In this document: positions 8,271 to 21,090 of the stretch, piece after piece
How the letters are laid out: the number at the start of each line of letters is the position of its first letter
How positions within the stretch are numbered: the first letter of the stretch is position 1
Assembly (NCBI RefSeq): GCF_000829415.1
Contig: NZ_AP014637.1
Coordinates: 186,001 to 250,000, forward strand
Length of the DNA: 64,000 bases
DNA from: Pseudomonas sp. StFLB209
Lineage (GTDB): Bacteria > Pseudomonadota > Gammaproteobacteria > Pseudomonadales > Pseudomonadaceae
Reading direction: 5' to 3'
Program-made: the position numbers and the translations under genes
The notes under the pieces: generated by a model
The model's database searches: none
The model's input: only the letters and a program-made list of their open reading frames with translations
Told to the model about the DNA's origin: nothing

Positions 8271-8320
8271 GTGTCAACCATGTCCCCGTACACGTGTCCA
8301 CCATGTCTCCAGTCTATACA
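8271..8320. repeat. Right terminal inverted repeat of the IS481-family element
   Basis: Reverse complement of the left end with seven mismatches. It lies upstream of the transposase and probably also contains its promoter. Confidence 0.88.
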
Positions 8321-8589
8321 AAGCAGCAAAATGGGGGAAAACTGCTTGCTCCTGGTTTGGGTCCGCCCGATGGGCGGACTTCCCTCTTTCCGGCGCCGAT
8401 TCGGGGCCGGCGCGATGGGCGTCCTGCCCAGCGCACCTGCTCCTAATATGAAGAGCAGCGGCTTCCCTGCCGGTTTCTCCCCCGAATCGACACCTACACT
8501 CGGCCGACACCCAAGTCGCGTTCAGCGGCGTCTGTACCATCTCGACTCGAAAAGCAGAAGCAAAGACAAGATCAAGATCCGCGACTGCC
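8321..8589. other. GC-rich palindromic intergenic DNA beside the IS
   Basis: No gene supported. Contains a perfect hairpin GTCCGCCC (8361-8368) with GGGCGGAC (8372-8379), followed by further GC-rich inverted repeats to about 8430. The style is that of the long palindromic repeat found between genes in fluorescens-group genomes; its left part lies across the IS at 7005-7057. Confidence 0.5.
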
Positions 8590-9600
8590 TTACCCCTGCA
8601 GCGCCTCCTCGCCCACCGGTACGATCAATATCCCTGCCCTGAGTCCATTGGCCACTTTGGGGTTGGGGAAGATGATTCGGGTGCCTGGCTGCTCTATGAC
8701 CCAGCGAGTATTGCCGTCCTGAGCCAGCAGGTAGCCTTTGTCGAGTTCGGTGAAGTTTTCGACTTCGCAGGCCAGGTGCAGGATGAAGGCGTCGCTGTGT
8801 TTGATGATTTCCTGCGCCACGCTGAACAGTTGCAGGCCGTCAAGATGGTCTTCTTCGGTTTGCGGCTCGTTACCTTCGATGATCTGGATCAGTCGCTGGC
8901 GCAAGGCCGCCAGGTCGACGTGCTGGTTGTGGCCGAACGGGCGCGCCTTGCCCAGCTCCAGGGTGAAGGCCTGTGCATCGAGTTTGTCGCGGGTGTAGGC
9001 ACTGAACACGTTGGAGGGTTTGTGCTGCAGCAGCGCCGCGCGAATGCCGGCGGCGCGCAGGCAGGCCAGTTCGTGGCGCGAAACAGGGCGGTCTTGTTTC
9101 CATGGGCACAGGGCAAACTGTTCGATTGCCGAGCCACGGATCGCGGTGTGCAGGTCGTAGTGCAGACGGTAGCGATCGGCCAGGCTAAAGAAACTGCTGG
9201 CCAGTCGTTCAAGCTCACAGGCGCGCAGCGCTTCGAGGCCGCCGCTATGTTCGTGCTGGCCGTTGAACAGCCGGTTGAGGTCATGCTCGATATAACGCAC
9301 CCCACGGCGCATGGCCTCAGGGTTGCCGAGCAGAAACAGAATACGTGCCCGTGGCACAAGCTGGCCTCGGGCAATACCGCGAATCAGCTCGTCGAGCAGC
9401 TCGATCGGCGCGGTTTCGTTGCCATGGATACCCGCCGACAGCAGCAGGTCCAGACCATTGTCGCGGCTCTGGGCGGGCCGCACTTCAAGCGCGCCCTCGC
9501 CCAGCCAGCGCATGCGCACGCCGCCGACGGTCAGTTGAGTCTTCTCCGCCGGTTCACGGCCGGCCAGGGTCAGGTCAAGCAGTTTACCGAGGGCGAGCAT
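8590..9600 (-). CDS. astE: Succinylglutamate desuccinylase
   Basis: Last step of the arginine succinyltransferase pathway: N-succinylglutamate to glutamate and succinate. The 336-residue zinc enzyme has the M14-like metal motif GIHGNETAP with His59 and Glu62, the third ligand in [12 protein letters not shown] and the catalytic Glu in [15 protein letters not shown] 9600 is preceded by GGGAG. It is the last gene of the ast/aru run, 15 bases after the small conserved gene, and ends the operon near the IS insertion. Confidence 0.94.
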   Translation of the reverse strand: MLALGKLLDLTLAGREPAEKTQLTVGGVRMRWLGEGALEVRPAQSRDNGLDLLLSAGIHGNETAPIELLDELIRGIARGQLVPRARILFLLGNPEAMRRGVRYIEHDLNRLFNGQHEHSGGLEALRACELERLASSFFSLADRYRLHYDLHTAIRGSAIEQFALCPWKQDRPVSRHELACLRAAGIRAALLQHKPSNVFSAYTRDKLDAQAFTLELGKARPFGHNQHVDLAALRQRLIQIIEGNEPQTEEDHLDGLQLFSVAQEIIKHSDAFILHLACEVENFTELDKGYLLAQDGNTRWVIEQPGTRIIFPNPKVANGLRAGILIVPVGEEALQG

Positions 9601-9615
9601 AGACGACTCCCTGTC

Positions 9616-9900
9616 TTAGTGGTTGCAGTCCGGACCGTGGACGTGACCGTCTTGCTCATCCAGATCGGCCGGCTCCATTTCCAGTTGCAGGCTAACCAGG
9701 TTGGTCGCCAATGGACGCAGCAACAGGTTGGCGTATTCAGTATCGCCCTCTTCCACATCGACACCGATCAGCAACTGGCCACGGCCGTCATGCTGGATCC
9801 ATATTTCCTTGCCTTGCCAGACCACCGCCAGGCGGGTGCTGGACACGCTGCTGGTATTGCCATCGGCATCTTCAAGGATCAACTGCAGGGCGTCGCTCAT
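9616..9900 (-). CDS. Small conserved protein of the arginine catabolic operon (PA0900-like)
   Basis: A 94-residue acidic protein (EDADGNTSSVSSTRLAVVWQG, EYANLLLRPLATNLVSLQLEMEP) ending in a His-rich tail HVHGPDCNH that could bind metal. The same position, between astB and astE, is held by PA0900 in P. aeruginosa. Its function is unknown; some databases carry a topoisomerase label for which I see no support. It has no signal peptide or membrane segment. Gaps of 34 and 15 bases to its neighbours indicate co-transcription with the pathway genes. Confidence 0.85.
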   Translation of the reverse strand: MSDALQLILEDADGNTSSVSSTRLAVVWQGKEIWIQHDGRGQLLIGVDVEEGDTEYANLLLRPLATNLVSLQLEMEPADLDEQDGHVHGPDCNH

Positions 9901-9934
9901 GTTCGGGTGCTCCAGGCTTGAGTTAAAAAGCGCG

Positions 9935-11281
9935 TCAGATTTGTTGAAACGGATAAACGGCGCCCAGTTTAAGGATTTGCGTCAGCTCATCCAATGCCGT
10001 GCGACATTCAATCAGCAATTGCGGGTCGGCCAGATCGCGTTCGTGCATTCGGTCGCGGTAGTGCTTGGCGACCCAGTCGGTCAGCACGCTATACAAGCTG
10101 TCACTGAGGATAACCGCTGGATTGATCGCCGCCAGTTCCTGCGCGGTCAACACCACCCGCAGGCGCAGGCAGGCCGGCCCACCACCATTGCGCATGCTCT
10201 GCTTGAGGTCGAAGGCGCGCACCTGGCGGATCGGGCCACCCTGGCTCAACAGCGCCTGCAAGTAATTCCACACCCGTGGGTTGGCCTGGCACTCCTGGGG
10301 GACGATCAGCAACATGCTGCCGTCGTCACACGTGAGCAACTGGCTGTTGAACAGGTAAGAGCGTACCGCATCCTCGACACCGACTTCAGCACGCGGCACG
10401 CAGATCGCCTGCAGGTGACCGCCGACCCGAGCGAGCTTGTCCTGCAACTCGCGCAGCACGGTCTTGCTGTGTAAAAAGGCATCTTCATGGTGGAACAGGA
10501 CTTCGCCATTGCCCACCGCAATCACGTCGTTATGAAACACGCCCTGATCGATCACCGCCGGGTTCTGTTGGCCAAAAACCACCTGGCTGGCGTTCAGGCC
10601 ATGCAGGCGCGCCACGGCGCTGGAGGCTTCGAGGGTCTGGCGGGCCGGGTACTTTTGCGGTGCCGGGTAGCGGGTGTCGAAGGCGCTGCGGCCATACACG
10701 AAAAACTCGATGCCAGGCTGGCCATGGTCACGGCACAGGCGAGTATGGTTGGCCGCGCCTTCATCGCCGAACTGCGCCACCGCTGGCAATGCCGCATGGT
10801 GGGCGAAATACCGGGGGTCAGCGAACATCGCTTGCAGCACCCGGCTGGTGGTCGGGTGTTCAATGCTGCGATGGTATTTGCAGTTGAGGTTGGCAACGGT
10901 GAAATGCACCCGGCCATCATGGGTGTCGGCACTGGGGCTGACGGTGGCGGCGTTGGCCACCCACATGCTCGACGCCGAACAGCTGGCCGCCAGCAGCGGC
11001 ATGTCCTGACGCGCCGCCTTCTCGATCACCTGCGCATCGCTGCCGCTAAACCCCAGCCGTCGCAGGCTGTCGACGTCCGGGCGCTCCTGGGGCGCAATCA
11101 GGCCCTGGGTGAAGCCCAGATCCATCAGCGCTTTCATTTTGGCCAGGCCCTGCAAGGCCGCTTCACGAGGGTTGGAGTTGAGTTGGCTGTTGCTCTGGGA
11201 GGCCACGTTGCCGTAGGACAGCCCCCCGTAATTGTGGGTCGGGCCCACCAGACCGTCGAAATTGACTTCACGGGTTTTCAT
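9935..11281 (-). CDS. astB: N-succinylarginine dihydrolase
   Basis: Second step of the ast pathway: succinylarginine to succinylornithine, two ammonia and CO2. The 448-residue protein starts [20 protein letters not shown], the family's N-terminal signature with the substrate-binding Asn, and has the amidinotransferase-fold active site: HNDVIAVGN (His) and the nucleophile Cys371 in [11 protein letters not shown] near the C-terminus. Length is normal. It lies 46 bases after astD in the operon. Confidence 0.96.
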   Translation of the reverse strand: MKTREVNFDGLVGPTHNYGGLSYGNVASQSNSQLNSNPREAALQGLAKMKALMDLGFTQGLIAPQERPDVDSLRRLGFSGSDAQVIEKAARQDMPLLAASCSASSMWVANAATVSPSADTHDGRVHFTVANLNCKYHRSIEHPTTSRVLQAMFADPRYFAHHAALPAVAQFGDEGAANHTRLCRDHGQPGIEFFVYGRSAFDTRYPAPQKYPARQTLEASSAVARLHGLNASQVVFGQQNPAVIDQGVFHNDVIAVGNGEVLFHHEDAFLHSKTVLRELQDKLARVGGHLQAICVPRAEVGVEDAVRSYLFNSQLLTCDDGSMLLIVPQECQANPRVWNYLQALLSQGGPIRQVRAFDLKQSMRNGGGPACLRLRVVLTAQELAAINPAVILSDSLYSVLTDWVAKHYRDRMHERDLADPQLLIECRTALDELTQILKLGAVYPFQQI

Positions 11282-11327
11282 CAGGACGGCTCCATGGATC
11301 TATTTTTTATGCTGCAGCGCGCAAGGC

Positions 11328-13810
<2,483 letters not shown>

Positions 13811-13862
13811 GTCTTCTCCTCAAGGCCCCGTGCGGGGCCGCGAACCGGTCAGGCTTGCGCCG

Positions 13863-14894
13863 TCAGACCGAAACAATACGCACACTGGCGCCTTCACCGA
13901 CGCCCAGTGCCTCGGCGGCCTGGCGATTCAGGGTCACCGGGCGGCCTGGCGCCCAGTCCAGCTCCAGCAACACGGCGCGGTAGTCCTGCAGCAGATCGTT
14001 GGCCACCAGATACGGACGCCCCCCACGGACGACATCGGCATCGGCATCGCCCTGAACCCTGACCGGCACCAGGCGGCTCTGGGCAATCGAACGAATACTG
14101 GACACCCGCGCATGCAAGGTCGGACCGCCATCGAAAATGTCGATGTAGTGGTCGGTCTCGAAGCCTTCGCGCATCAGGATATCGAAGGTGATCTGCGCCC
14201 GTGGATGCACCTGGCCCATGGCCTCCTGGGCATCATCGGACAACAGCGGCACGTAGATCGGGTAATGCGGCATCAGCTCGGCCAGAAAGGTCCGGCTCTT
14301 GAGTCCGCAAAGACGCTCGGCATCGGCGTAGTTGAGGTTGAAGAAATGCCGGCCGATCGAGTCCCAGAACGGTGAGTCGCCGTTCTCATCACTGTAACCG
14401 ACGATCTCGGTCACCACTGATTCGGCAAAGCGCTCAGGATGGCTGGCAATGAACAGCAGCCGGGCACGGGAGTTGAGTTCCGACCAGGCGCTGCCGACCA
14501 GCTCCGGGATCACATAAAAGCTGGTCAGCAAGCTGTTGCCTGTAAGGTCGTGACACAGCGACAACACGTGAGTCTTGTTGTGAATCTTCAACTCGCGGGA
14601 GGCGTGGACGAAGGTCTCGTTACGAAAGCTGTAGAACGGCTCGGAATAACCCGCCGATGCGACGATCCCGGAGCAGCCGACCAGACGCCCGGTCTGACTG
14701 TCTTCGAGCACAAAGAAATAGGTCTCTTCACCGTTGAAACTGACCTCGGCGGCGAACGAAGACTCGGACGCAGCGATCTTGTCACCCAACCGGCCGGCAT
14801 CGTCGGGCAGGGAGGTGACACCGATCGGGCTATCGGCAGCGAGGCGCTGGACCTCGGCCAGGTCGGCCATTTGCGCGGGGCGCATCACCAGCAT
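13863..14894 (-). CDS. aruF: Arginine/ornithine N-succinyltransferase, alpha subunit
   Basis: 343-residue partner of AruG. Key blocks are PIGVTSLPDDAGRL, TYFFVLEDSQTGRLVGCSG, NETFVHASRELKIHNK and SPFWDSIGRHFFNL. The start MLVMRPAQMADL matches the P. aeruginosa protein; an ATG three codons later is possible. It is 52 bases upstream of aruG and about 100 bases after aruC in the same operon. Confidence 0.94.
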   Translation of the reverse strand: MLVMRPAQMADLAEVQRLAADSPIGVTSLPDDAGRLGDKIAASESSFAAEVSFNGEETYFFVLEDSQTGRLVGCSGIVASAGYSEPFYSFRNETFVHASRELKIHNKTHVLSLCHDLTGNSLLTSFYVIPELVGSAWSELNSRARLLFIASHPERFAESVVTEIVGYSDENGDSPFWDSIGRHFFNLNYADAERLCGLKSRTFLAELMPHYPIYVPLLSDDAQEAMGQVHPRAQITFDILMREGFETDHYIDIFDGGPTLHARVSSIRSIAQSRLVPVRVQGDADADVVRGGRPYLVANDLLQDYRAVLLELDWAPGRPVTLNRQAAEALGVGEGASVRIVSV

Positions 14895-14997
14895 GGCGTC
14901 ACTCCTTAGCGTGTGTGATCAATCACTGAGGCGCGCAGGCGTTACCTGCGCGCCACGAATTCTGGCCGCTGCCGCACCCGGCGACAGCAGCGCGACA

Positions 14998-16312
<1,315 letters not shown>

Positions 16313-16343
16313 AGTTATTACAGCCCAAGAGCGGACATGGACG

Positions 16344-16364
16344 TCAAGTTTCAACCAAGCGACA
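16344..16364 (-). promoter_or_regulatory. ArgR half-site upstream of aruC (distal)
   Basis: A second exact TGTCGC-N8-AA-N5 match in the same orientation, exactly 52 bases further upstream, about five helical turns. Confidence 0.7.
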
Positions 16365-16418
16365 CATTAAGTCACCCATGCACCTTGCGAATGATCGCAA
16401 CCGTCGCAGGAACCGCTT

Positions 16419-16582
16419 CAGCGGTGAATGGCTTTCGACCGTCGAAACCGCCTTCCCGGCTAAAGCCGGTCCTACAGCGGTGAATGGCTTTCGACCGTCG
16501 AAACCGTCTTCCCGGCTAAAGCCGGTCCTACAACGGTGAATGGCCTTCCCGGCTAAAACGGATCGCCGCCCGGCCGGTCCTA
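16419..16582. repeat. 56-bp tandem direct repeat, about 2.7 copies
   Basis: Copies 16419-16474 and 16475-16530 differ at one base; a third, rearranged copy runs from 16531 to 16582 and contains the argR stop codon. Each copy holds the near-palindrome TTTCGACCGTCGAAA and the hairpin CCGGCTAAAGCCGG with a GGTCCTA tail, a REP-like design. Confidence 0.85.
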
Positions 16583-17587
16583 CCCCCGCTCTGCCGGCAC
16601 CGAGGACAGTTCGAACGGGCTGTTGCTGCGGCGCTGGTTGCGATCTTCGCGCGGGGTGGCGCCGAAAAAGTTGCGGTAGGCGCTGGAGAAATGCGGCCCT
16701 GACGAGAAGCCGCACGACAGACCGATCTGAATGATCGACTTGCTGGTCTGCATCAGCATCTGACGGGCCTTGTTCAGGCGCAGCTCCAGGTAGTACTGGC
16801 TGGGTACGCGGTTGAGGTATTGCTTGAAGATCCGCTCCAGTTGCCGGCGTGAAACACAAACATGCTGGGCGATTTCGTCGGTGGTCAGCGGCTCTTCGAT
16901 ATTGGCTTCCATCAGCAAGACCGCCTGGGTCAGCTTGGGGTGGCTGGAGCCAAGACGGTTCTGCAATGGAATGCGCTGGCGCTCGCCGCCTTCACGAATG
17001 CGCTCGACCACCAGTTCTTCGGACACCGCACCGGCCAGTTCAGCGCCATGATCGCGGGCCAGCACCGCCAGCAGCAGGTCGAGCACCGACAGGCCGCCAC
17101 AAGCCGTCATCCGGTCACGGTCCCAGTCGAACAGATGGCTGGTGGCGATGGCTTTGGGAAATCGCTCGCTGAAGTCGTCCTGCCAGCGCCAGTGCACCGC
17201 TGCGCGGTAGCCATCGAGCAGACCCAATTGGGCCAGCGGGTAAACCCCGGCCGACAGGCCGCCGATCATGCAGCCGCTACGCACCAGTTGCTTGAGCGCA
17301 CTGCCCAAGCCTGCCGAGATCGGCCCTGGCGGCTCGTCCGCCAGCAGAAACAGCTTGTGCAGGCCCTCAAGCCCGGCAGCCGACCACGGCTCGCCCGGCA
17401 AACGCCAGTCACCCGCGCTGGCCGGCGTATCCGCTGCGGCGTCGGCCGTTTCGGCATGCAACACCACCCGCTCGTAGCTCACCTCGGGGTGAACCTGCCG
17501 GGCAACGCTCAAGGCTTCCTCAGCCAGTGCCAGGGTCAAGGCCTTGGTACCGGGCCAGACTAGAAAACCTATTCGATGAGCAGTCAT
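16580..17587 (-). CDS. argR: ArgR, arginine-responsive AraC-family regulator
   Basis: Arginine-dependent activator of catabolism (ast/aru) and uptake (aot) and repressor of biosynthesis in Pseudomonas. The 335-residue protein has an N-terminal class I glutamine amidotransferase-like (DJ-1/PfpI) domain to about residue 190 and a C-terminal AraC helix-turn-helix pair (TTDEIAQHVCVSRRQLERIFKQY and ARQMLMQTSKSIIQIGLSCGF, then FSSAYRNFFGATPRE). ATG 17587 (MTAHRIGFLVWPG) is chosen; 13 more codons are open upstream but are not family-like. Last gene of the aot cluster, with 140 bases after aotP. Its stop lies in a tandem repeat. Confidence 0.93.
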   Translation of the reverse strand: MTAHRIGFLVWPGTKALTLALAEEALSVARQVHPEVSYERVVLHAETADAAADTPASAGDWRLPGEPWSAAGLEGLHKLFLLADEPPGPISAGLGSALKQLVRSGCMIGGLSAGVYPLAQLGLLDGYRAAVHWRWQDDFSERFPKAIATSHLFDWDRDRMTACGGLSVLDLLLAVLARDHGAELAGAVSEELVVERIREGGERQRIPLQNRLGSSHPKLTQAVLLMEANIEEPLTTDEIAQHVCVSRRQLERIFKQYLNRVPSQYYLELRLNKARQMLMQTSKSIIQIGLSCGFSSGPHFSSAYRNFFGATPREDRNQRRSNSPFELSSVPAERG

Positions 17588-17727
17588 TAGACATCCACTA
17601 CATGTCGCCGTTAGGCGGAACCACACCGCTGGCCATCAGGCTGTCGGTGCTTGCACAGCCTCTATCGGGCGCATGCGCCGACGCAGGATGCCTTGTTCCA
17701 CATCAGAAAGCACCAACTTGGTGCAAG

Positions 17728-18492
17728 TCACTTCAAGCTTCCCGCCAGGAACTGCTGCAAACGCTCCGATTGCGGATTGCTCAACACCTCGCGAGGATCG
17801 CCCCGCTCCTGAACCAGCCCCTGATGGAGAAACACCAATTGGTTGGACACTTCTCGGGCAAAGCCCATCTCGTGGGTCACCACTACCATGGTCCGGCCTT
17901 CCTGAGCCAGGCTTTGCATGACCTTGAGCACATCGCCGACCAGTTCCGGGTCCAGCGCCGAGGTTGGCTCGTCGAACAGCATCACTTCAGGCTCCATGGC
18001 CAGCGCCCGGGCAATCGCCACGCGCTGCTGCTCGCCACCGGACATGTGGCCGGGATAAGCGTCCTTACGGTGCGCCACCCCGACCCGCGCCAGATAGTGC
18101 TCAGCCTTTTCCAGCGCCTCCTGGCGTGGCACGCCAAGCACCTGCACCGGCGCTTCGATGACATTTTCCAGCGCGGTCATGTGTGCCCACAGGTTGAAAT
18201 GCTGGAACACCATCGACAGCCGCGAGCGCAGGCGCTGCAACTGCCTGGGGTCAGCGGCGCGCAGGCTGCCGTCCTTGCCCGGCACCAGGCGCAGCTCTTC
18301 GCCATTAAGGATGATCTTGCCGGCATGGGGCTGTTCAAGCAGGTTAATGCAACGCAGGAAGGTACTCTTGCCCGAGCCGCTGGAGCCGATGATGCTGATG
18401 ACATCGCCGGCCTGGGCGGTCAGTGACACACCCTTGAGCACCTCGTGGGTGCCGTAGCGCTTGTGCAGATCCTGGACTTGCAGTTTGTTCAT
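17728..18492 (-). CDS. aotP: Arginine/ornithine ABC transporter, ATP-binding protein
   Basis: ATPase of the arginine/ornithine importer. The 254-residue protein has Walker [11 protein letters not shown]-loop [12 protein letters not shown], signature MSGGEQQR, Walker [15 protein letters not shown] and the switch His in VVTHEMGFA. Closest in type to HisP/ArtP polar amino-acid ATPases. Gap of 24 bases to aotO. Confidence 0.94.
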   Translation of the reverse strand: MNKLQVQDLHKRYGTHEVLKGVSLTAQAGDVISIIGSSGSGKSTFLRCINLLEQPHAGKIILNGEELRLVPGKDGSLRAADPRQLQRLRSRLSMVFQHFNLWAHMTALENVIEAPVQVLGVPRQEALEKAEHYLARVGVAHRKDAYPGHMSGGEQQRVAIARALAMEPEVMLFDEPTSALDPELVGDVLKVMQSLAQEGRTMVVVTHEMGFAREVSNQLVFLHQGLVQERGDPREVLSNPQSERLQQFLAGSLK

Positions 18493-18516
18493 CGTAGAAG
18501 GTTCTCGAAAAATCGG

Positions 18517-19629
18517 TCAGTCACTGAGTAACCGTCCGTGACGTCGCGCGGTGCGCCCCGCCACTTTGGCCAGCCAGAAACCAGGTTGAGCGTAACGCAG
18601 CCGCTCGACGGCAAACAGCACGCCGGCGCTGGATGAACACAAGGTGCTGACCTGATCGGACAGCGGATCGATGACTTCGAACAACGGCTCGCCGGCCTCG
18701 ACCCAGGCACCAGGCTCACGCAGGAACGTCACCACACCGGGGTGTGGCGCATACAGCAGTTCAGTGCCTTCGAAAGGCATGCCTTCGCAGGCCTCAAATG
18801 CGGCCTGCGGCCATTCACCCTCGATAAAGCCCTGCTCGGCGAGAAACGCAAGGATACCGGCCGCATGCGCCTGTGCTGCGGCAGCGCCGGTGTCGGCCTG
18901 GCCGCCCAGCTCCAGCGTGGTGGCCAGGCAGGCCAGCGGGATCTGCGCGTCGGGGAAGATCCGCGACAGGCGCAACCAGGGCAACGAGCAGGCTTCGTCG
19001 AACGAGCTGCCGCCGGAGTCTTCGGCCAGCAGCGCGACCTTCATGCCCATGTGCGCGGCCAGCGAACGCCATTGCGGCCAGTGCTGCGGCAAGGCGTACA
19101 TATGCAGCGCTGCTTCGGCATCGCAGTGCAGGTCAAGCACCACATCGGCATCACAGGCATGGCTGAGCAACAAGCGCTGCAAGCCGTCCAGCTCGCTGCT
19201 CGCCGGTGGCAGACCGGCCAGCGCATCGCGCATGGCCTGACGCACCAGTTGCACGTTGGCACGCGGATCATCGCCAAGGCGACCCTCAAGGCTGGCCGCC
19301 ACCGGCTCGCTCAGCTCGAAGAAATCCCGATTGAAATTGCGCCCGCTGCCGAACTCGAAGCGGCCCTGATGCGCGCCCTGGAACAATTGCCCCAGGCCCA
19401 GCGGATTGGCCACCGGCACCAGTTCGACAGTGCCTTTGAGCGCGCCTTGGACCTCAAGCTCGGCCAGGCGCTTTTTCAGCTCCCAGGCGGTGCGCATGCC
19501 GGGTAGCTCATCGGCATGCAAACTGGCCTGGATATAGGCCTTGCGCTCGCCGACACCGAAGCGAAAGACACTGAGTTGGCGACTGCTGCCGAGGCTGCTC
19601 CACGGCAATGGGTGATCGATTCGTTGCAT
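18517..19629 (-). CDS. aotO: AotO, succinylglutamate desuccinylase/aspartoacylase-family protein
   Basis: A 370-residue M14-family metallohydrolase-like protein inside the aot operon, as PA0891 in P. aeruginosa. Metal-site blocks are visible: SLHADELPGMRT (His, Glu), VVLDLHCDAEA (His) and TTLELGG (Glu). The C-terminal part (PHPGVVTFLREPGAWVEAG) resembles a barrel-sandwich domain. Its substrate is not established; transport does not need it. The frame is open 22 codons further upstream, but ATG 19629 directly follows aotM (one base gap) and gives family length. Confidence 0.85.
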   Translation of the reverse strand: MQRIDHPLPWSSLGSSRQLSVFRFGVGERKAYIQASLHADELPGMRTAWELKKRLAELEVQGALKGTVELVPVANPLGLGQLFQGAHQGRFEFGSGRNFNRDFFELSEPVAASLEGRLGDDPRANVQLVRQAMRDALAGLPPASSELDGLQRLLLSHACDADVVLDLHCDAEAALHMYALPQHWPQWRSLAAHMGMKVALLAEDSGGSSFDEACSLPWLRLSRIFPDAQIPLACLATTLELGGQADTGAAAAQAHAAGILAFLAEQGFIEGEWPQAAFEACEGMPFEGTELLYAPHPGVVTFLREPGAWVEAGEPLFEVIDPLSDQVSTLCSSSAGVLFAVERLRYAQPGFWLAKVAGRTARRHGRLLSD

Positions 19630-19630
19630 G

Positions 19631-20329
19631 TCAGACCTTCCTTGGGGCCAGGTAACCCAGCCAGCGACGCTCGGCGATCCGGAACAGCCGCACAAGAACG
19701 AAAGTCAGGCACAGATAGAAAACGCCTGCGGTGATATATGCCTCGAAAGGCAGGTAATACTGGGCATTGACGGTACGCGCCGCACCGGTCAGATCAATCA
19801 GGGTGACAATCGACGCCAGACTGGTGGTCTGCAGCATCATGATCACTTCGTTGCTGTACTGCGGCAATGCACGGCGCATTGCCGAGGGTAGCAGGATACG
19901 CCGGTACAGGGTCACCTCGGACATGCCCATCGCCCGCGCCGCTTCGATTTCTCCCGCCGGGGTGGCCTTGAGGCTGCCAGCGATGATCTCGGCGGTGTAG
20001 GCGCTGGTGTTGATGGCAAACGCCAGGCAGGCGCAGAAGGTCGCGCTCGACAGCCACGGCCACAGCAAGCTTTCACGCACCGCCTCGAACTGCGCCAGCC
20101 CGTAGTAGATCAGAAACAGCTGCACCAGCATCGGCGTGCCGCGAATCACATAGGTGTACAGCCACGCAGGAAAGTTGACCCAGCGTTTTTTCGAAACCCG
20201 CATGATGCCCAGCGGCAACGCCGCCAAAAGGCCGAAAAACAGCGAAATGAGCAGCAACTTGATGGTGGTCAGCATCCCGTCCAGATACAGCGGCAGGCTG
20301 TCCCAGACCACGTTGTAGTCGAACATCAT
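19631..20329 (-). CDS. aotM: Arginine/ornithine ABC transporter, permease AotM
   Basis: A 232-residue inner-membrane permease of the HisM/ArtM type with five predicted helices and the EAA loop AGEIEAARAMGMSEVTLYRRILLPSAM that contacts the ATPase. Its start overlaps the aotQ stop (ATGA), indicating coupled translation; the second Met codon is an alternative start. Confidence 0.93.
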   Translation of the reverse strand: MMFDYNVVWDSLPLYLDGMLTTIKLLLISLFFGLLAALPLGIMRVSKKRWVNFPAWLYTYVIRGTPMLVQLFLIYYGLAQFEAVRESLLWPWLSSATFCACLAFAINTSAYTAEIIAGSLKATPAGEIEAARAMGMSEVTLYRRILLPSAMRRALPQYSNEVIMMLQTTSLASIVTLIDLTGAARTVNAQYYLPFEAYITAGVFYLCLTFVLVRLFRIAERRWLGYLAPRKV

Positions 20330-21015
20330 AGGTCCACCGCCTTCACGCCTACGGTGTAGCGTTTTTCCAGGTAGCGCAGCGCCAGCAGCGAAACGCTGGT
20401 GATCAGCAGATACAACGCCGCCACGGCCAGAAAGAACGTGAACGGCTCGCGGGTGGCATCGGCTGCCTGCTTGGCCTTGAACATCATGTCCTGCAAGCCG
20501 ACCACAGAGATCAGCGCGGTGGCTTTGACCAGCACCAGCCAGTTATTGGTGAAACCGGGGATCGCCAGGCGGATCATCTGCGGCACCTGAATGCGCCAGA
20601 ACACCTTGAAAGCACTCATGCCGTAAGCCATGCCGGCCTCGGTCTGGCCCTTGGGGATGCCCAGAAAGGCACCGCGAAAGGTTTCCGACAGGTAGGCGCC
20701 GAAGATGACACCCAGCGTGAAGATGCCCGACACGAAAGGATCGAGGTCGATGTACTCATCGAAGCCGAGCAGCGGCGCGACACGGTTGAGCAGGTCCTGA
20801 CCGCCGTAGAAGATCAGCAGGATCAGCACCAGATCGGGAATGCCGCGCATCACCGTGCTGTACAGGTCGCCCAGCCGCGCCAGCCAGCGCACCGGCGACA
20901 GACGAATCGCCACGCCGAGCAACCCCAGGACGATTGCCAGGGCCATCGAGGACAGGGCCAACTGCAAGGTCAGCCAAGTGCCTTCGAGGATAACGGCCCC
21001 GTAGCCATTCAACAT
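20326..21015 (-). CDS. aotQ: Arginine/ornithine ABC transporter, permease AotQ
   Basis: A 229-residue permease pairing with AotM. Membrane helices at about 10-40, 50-75, 90-115, 150-175 and 185-210; EAA loop KGQTEAGMAYGMSAFKVFWRIQVPQMIRL (residues around 140) is intact. Separated from aotJ by a terminator-like hairpin. Confidence 0.93.
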   Translation of the reverse strand: MLNGYGAVILEGTWLTLQLALSSMALAIVLGLLGVAIRLSPVRWLARLGDLYSTVMRGIPDLVLILLIFYGGQDLLNRVAPLLGFDEYIDLDPFVSGIFTLGVIFGAYLSETFRGAFLGIPKGQTEAGMAYGMSAFKVFWRIQVPQMIRLAIPGFTNNWLVLVKATALISVVGLQDMMFKAKQAADATREPFTFFLAVAALYLLITSVSLLALRYLEKRYTVGVKAVDL

Positions 21016-21042
21016 GTTATGTGGTCCTCAAGCCTGAAAATA

Positions 21043-21071
21043 AAAATGGCGCAACACGCGTGCGCCATTTT
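21043..21071 (-). terminator. Intercistronic terminator between aotJ and aotQ
   Basis: AAAATGGCGCA (21043-21053) and TGCGCCATTTT (21061-21071) form a perfect 11-bp stem followed by a T-rich stretch on the minus strand, 20 bases after the aotJ stop. Partial termination here would make more binding protein than permease. Confidence 0.8.
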
Positions 21072-21090
21072 GACAGCGGTTGCCCCGCCT

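Larger units (their letters stand above)
7058..8320 (-). mobile_element. Complete IS481-family insertion sequence
   Basis: 1,263 bases bounded by TGTA and TACA. The two ends form a 50-bp inverted repeat with seven mismatches (7058-7107 and 8271-8320); each end contains the repeated GACATGG-TTGACAC word typical of the family. One transposase gene fills the element. No direct repeat of 4 bases or more is visible at the junctions. The element sits between the arms of a palindrome of host sequence (see findings). Confidence 0.88.

Noticed and set aside
7048..8327. Target-site duplication for the IS481-family element
   Set aside because: Flanks AAAGCCG and AAGCAGC share letters but not an adjacent direct repeat; none can be claimed.
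8133..8642. Open frame crossing the right end of the IS into astE
   Set aside because: It runs antisense through transposase, inverted repeat and intergenic palindromes; not a gene.
16419..16582. Tandem repeat considered as a CRISPR array
   Set aside because: Repeats are directly abutting with no unique spacers and no cas genes nearby.
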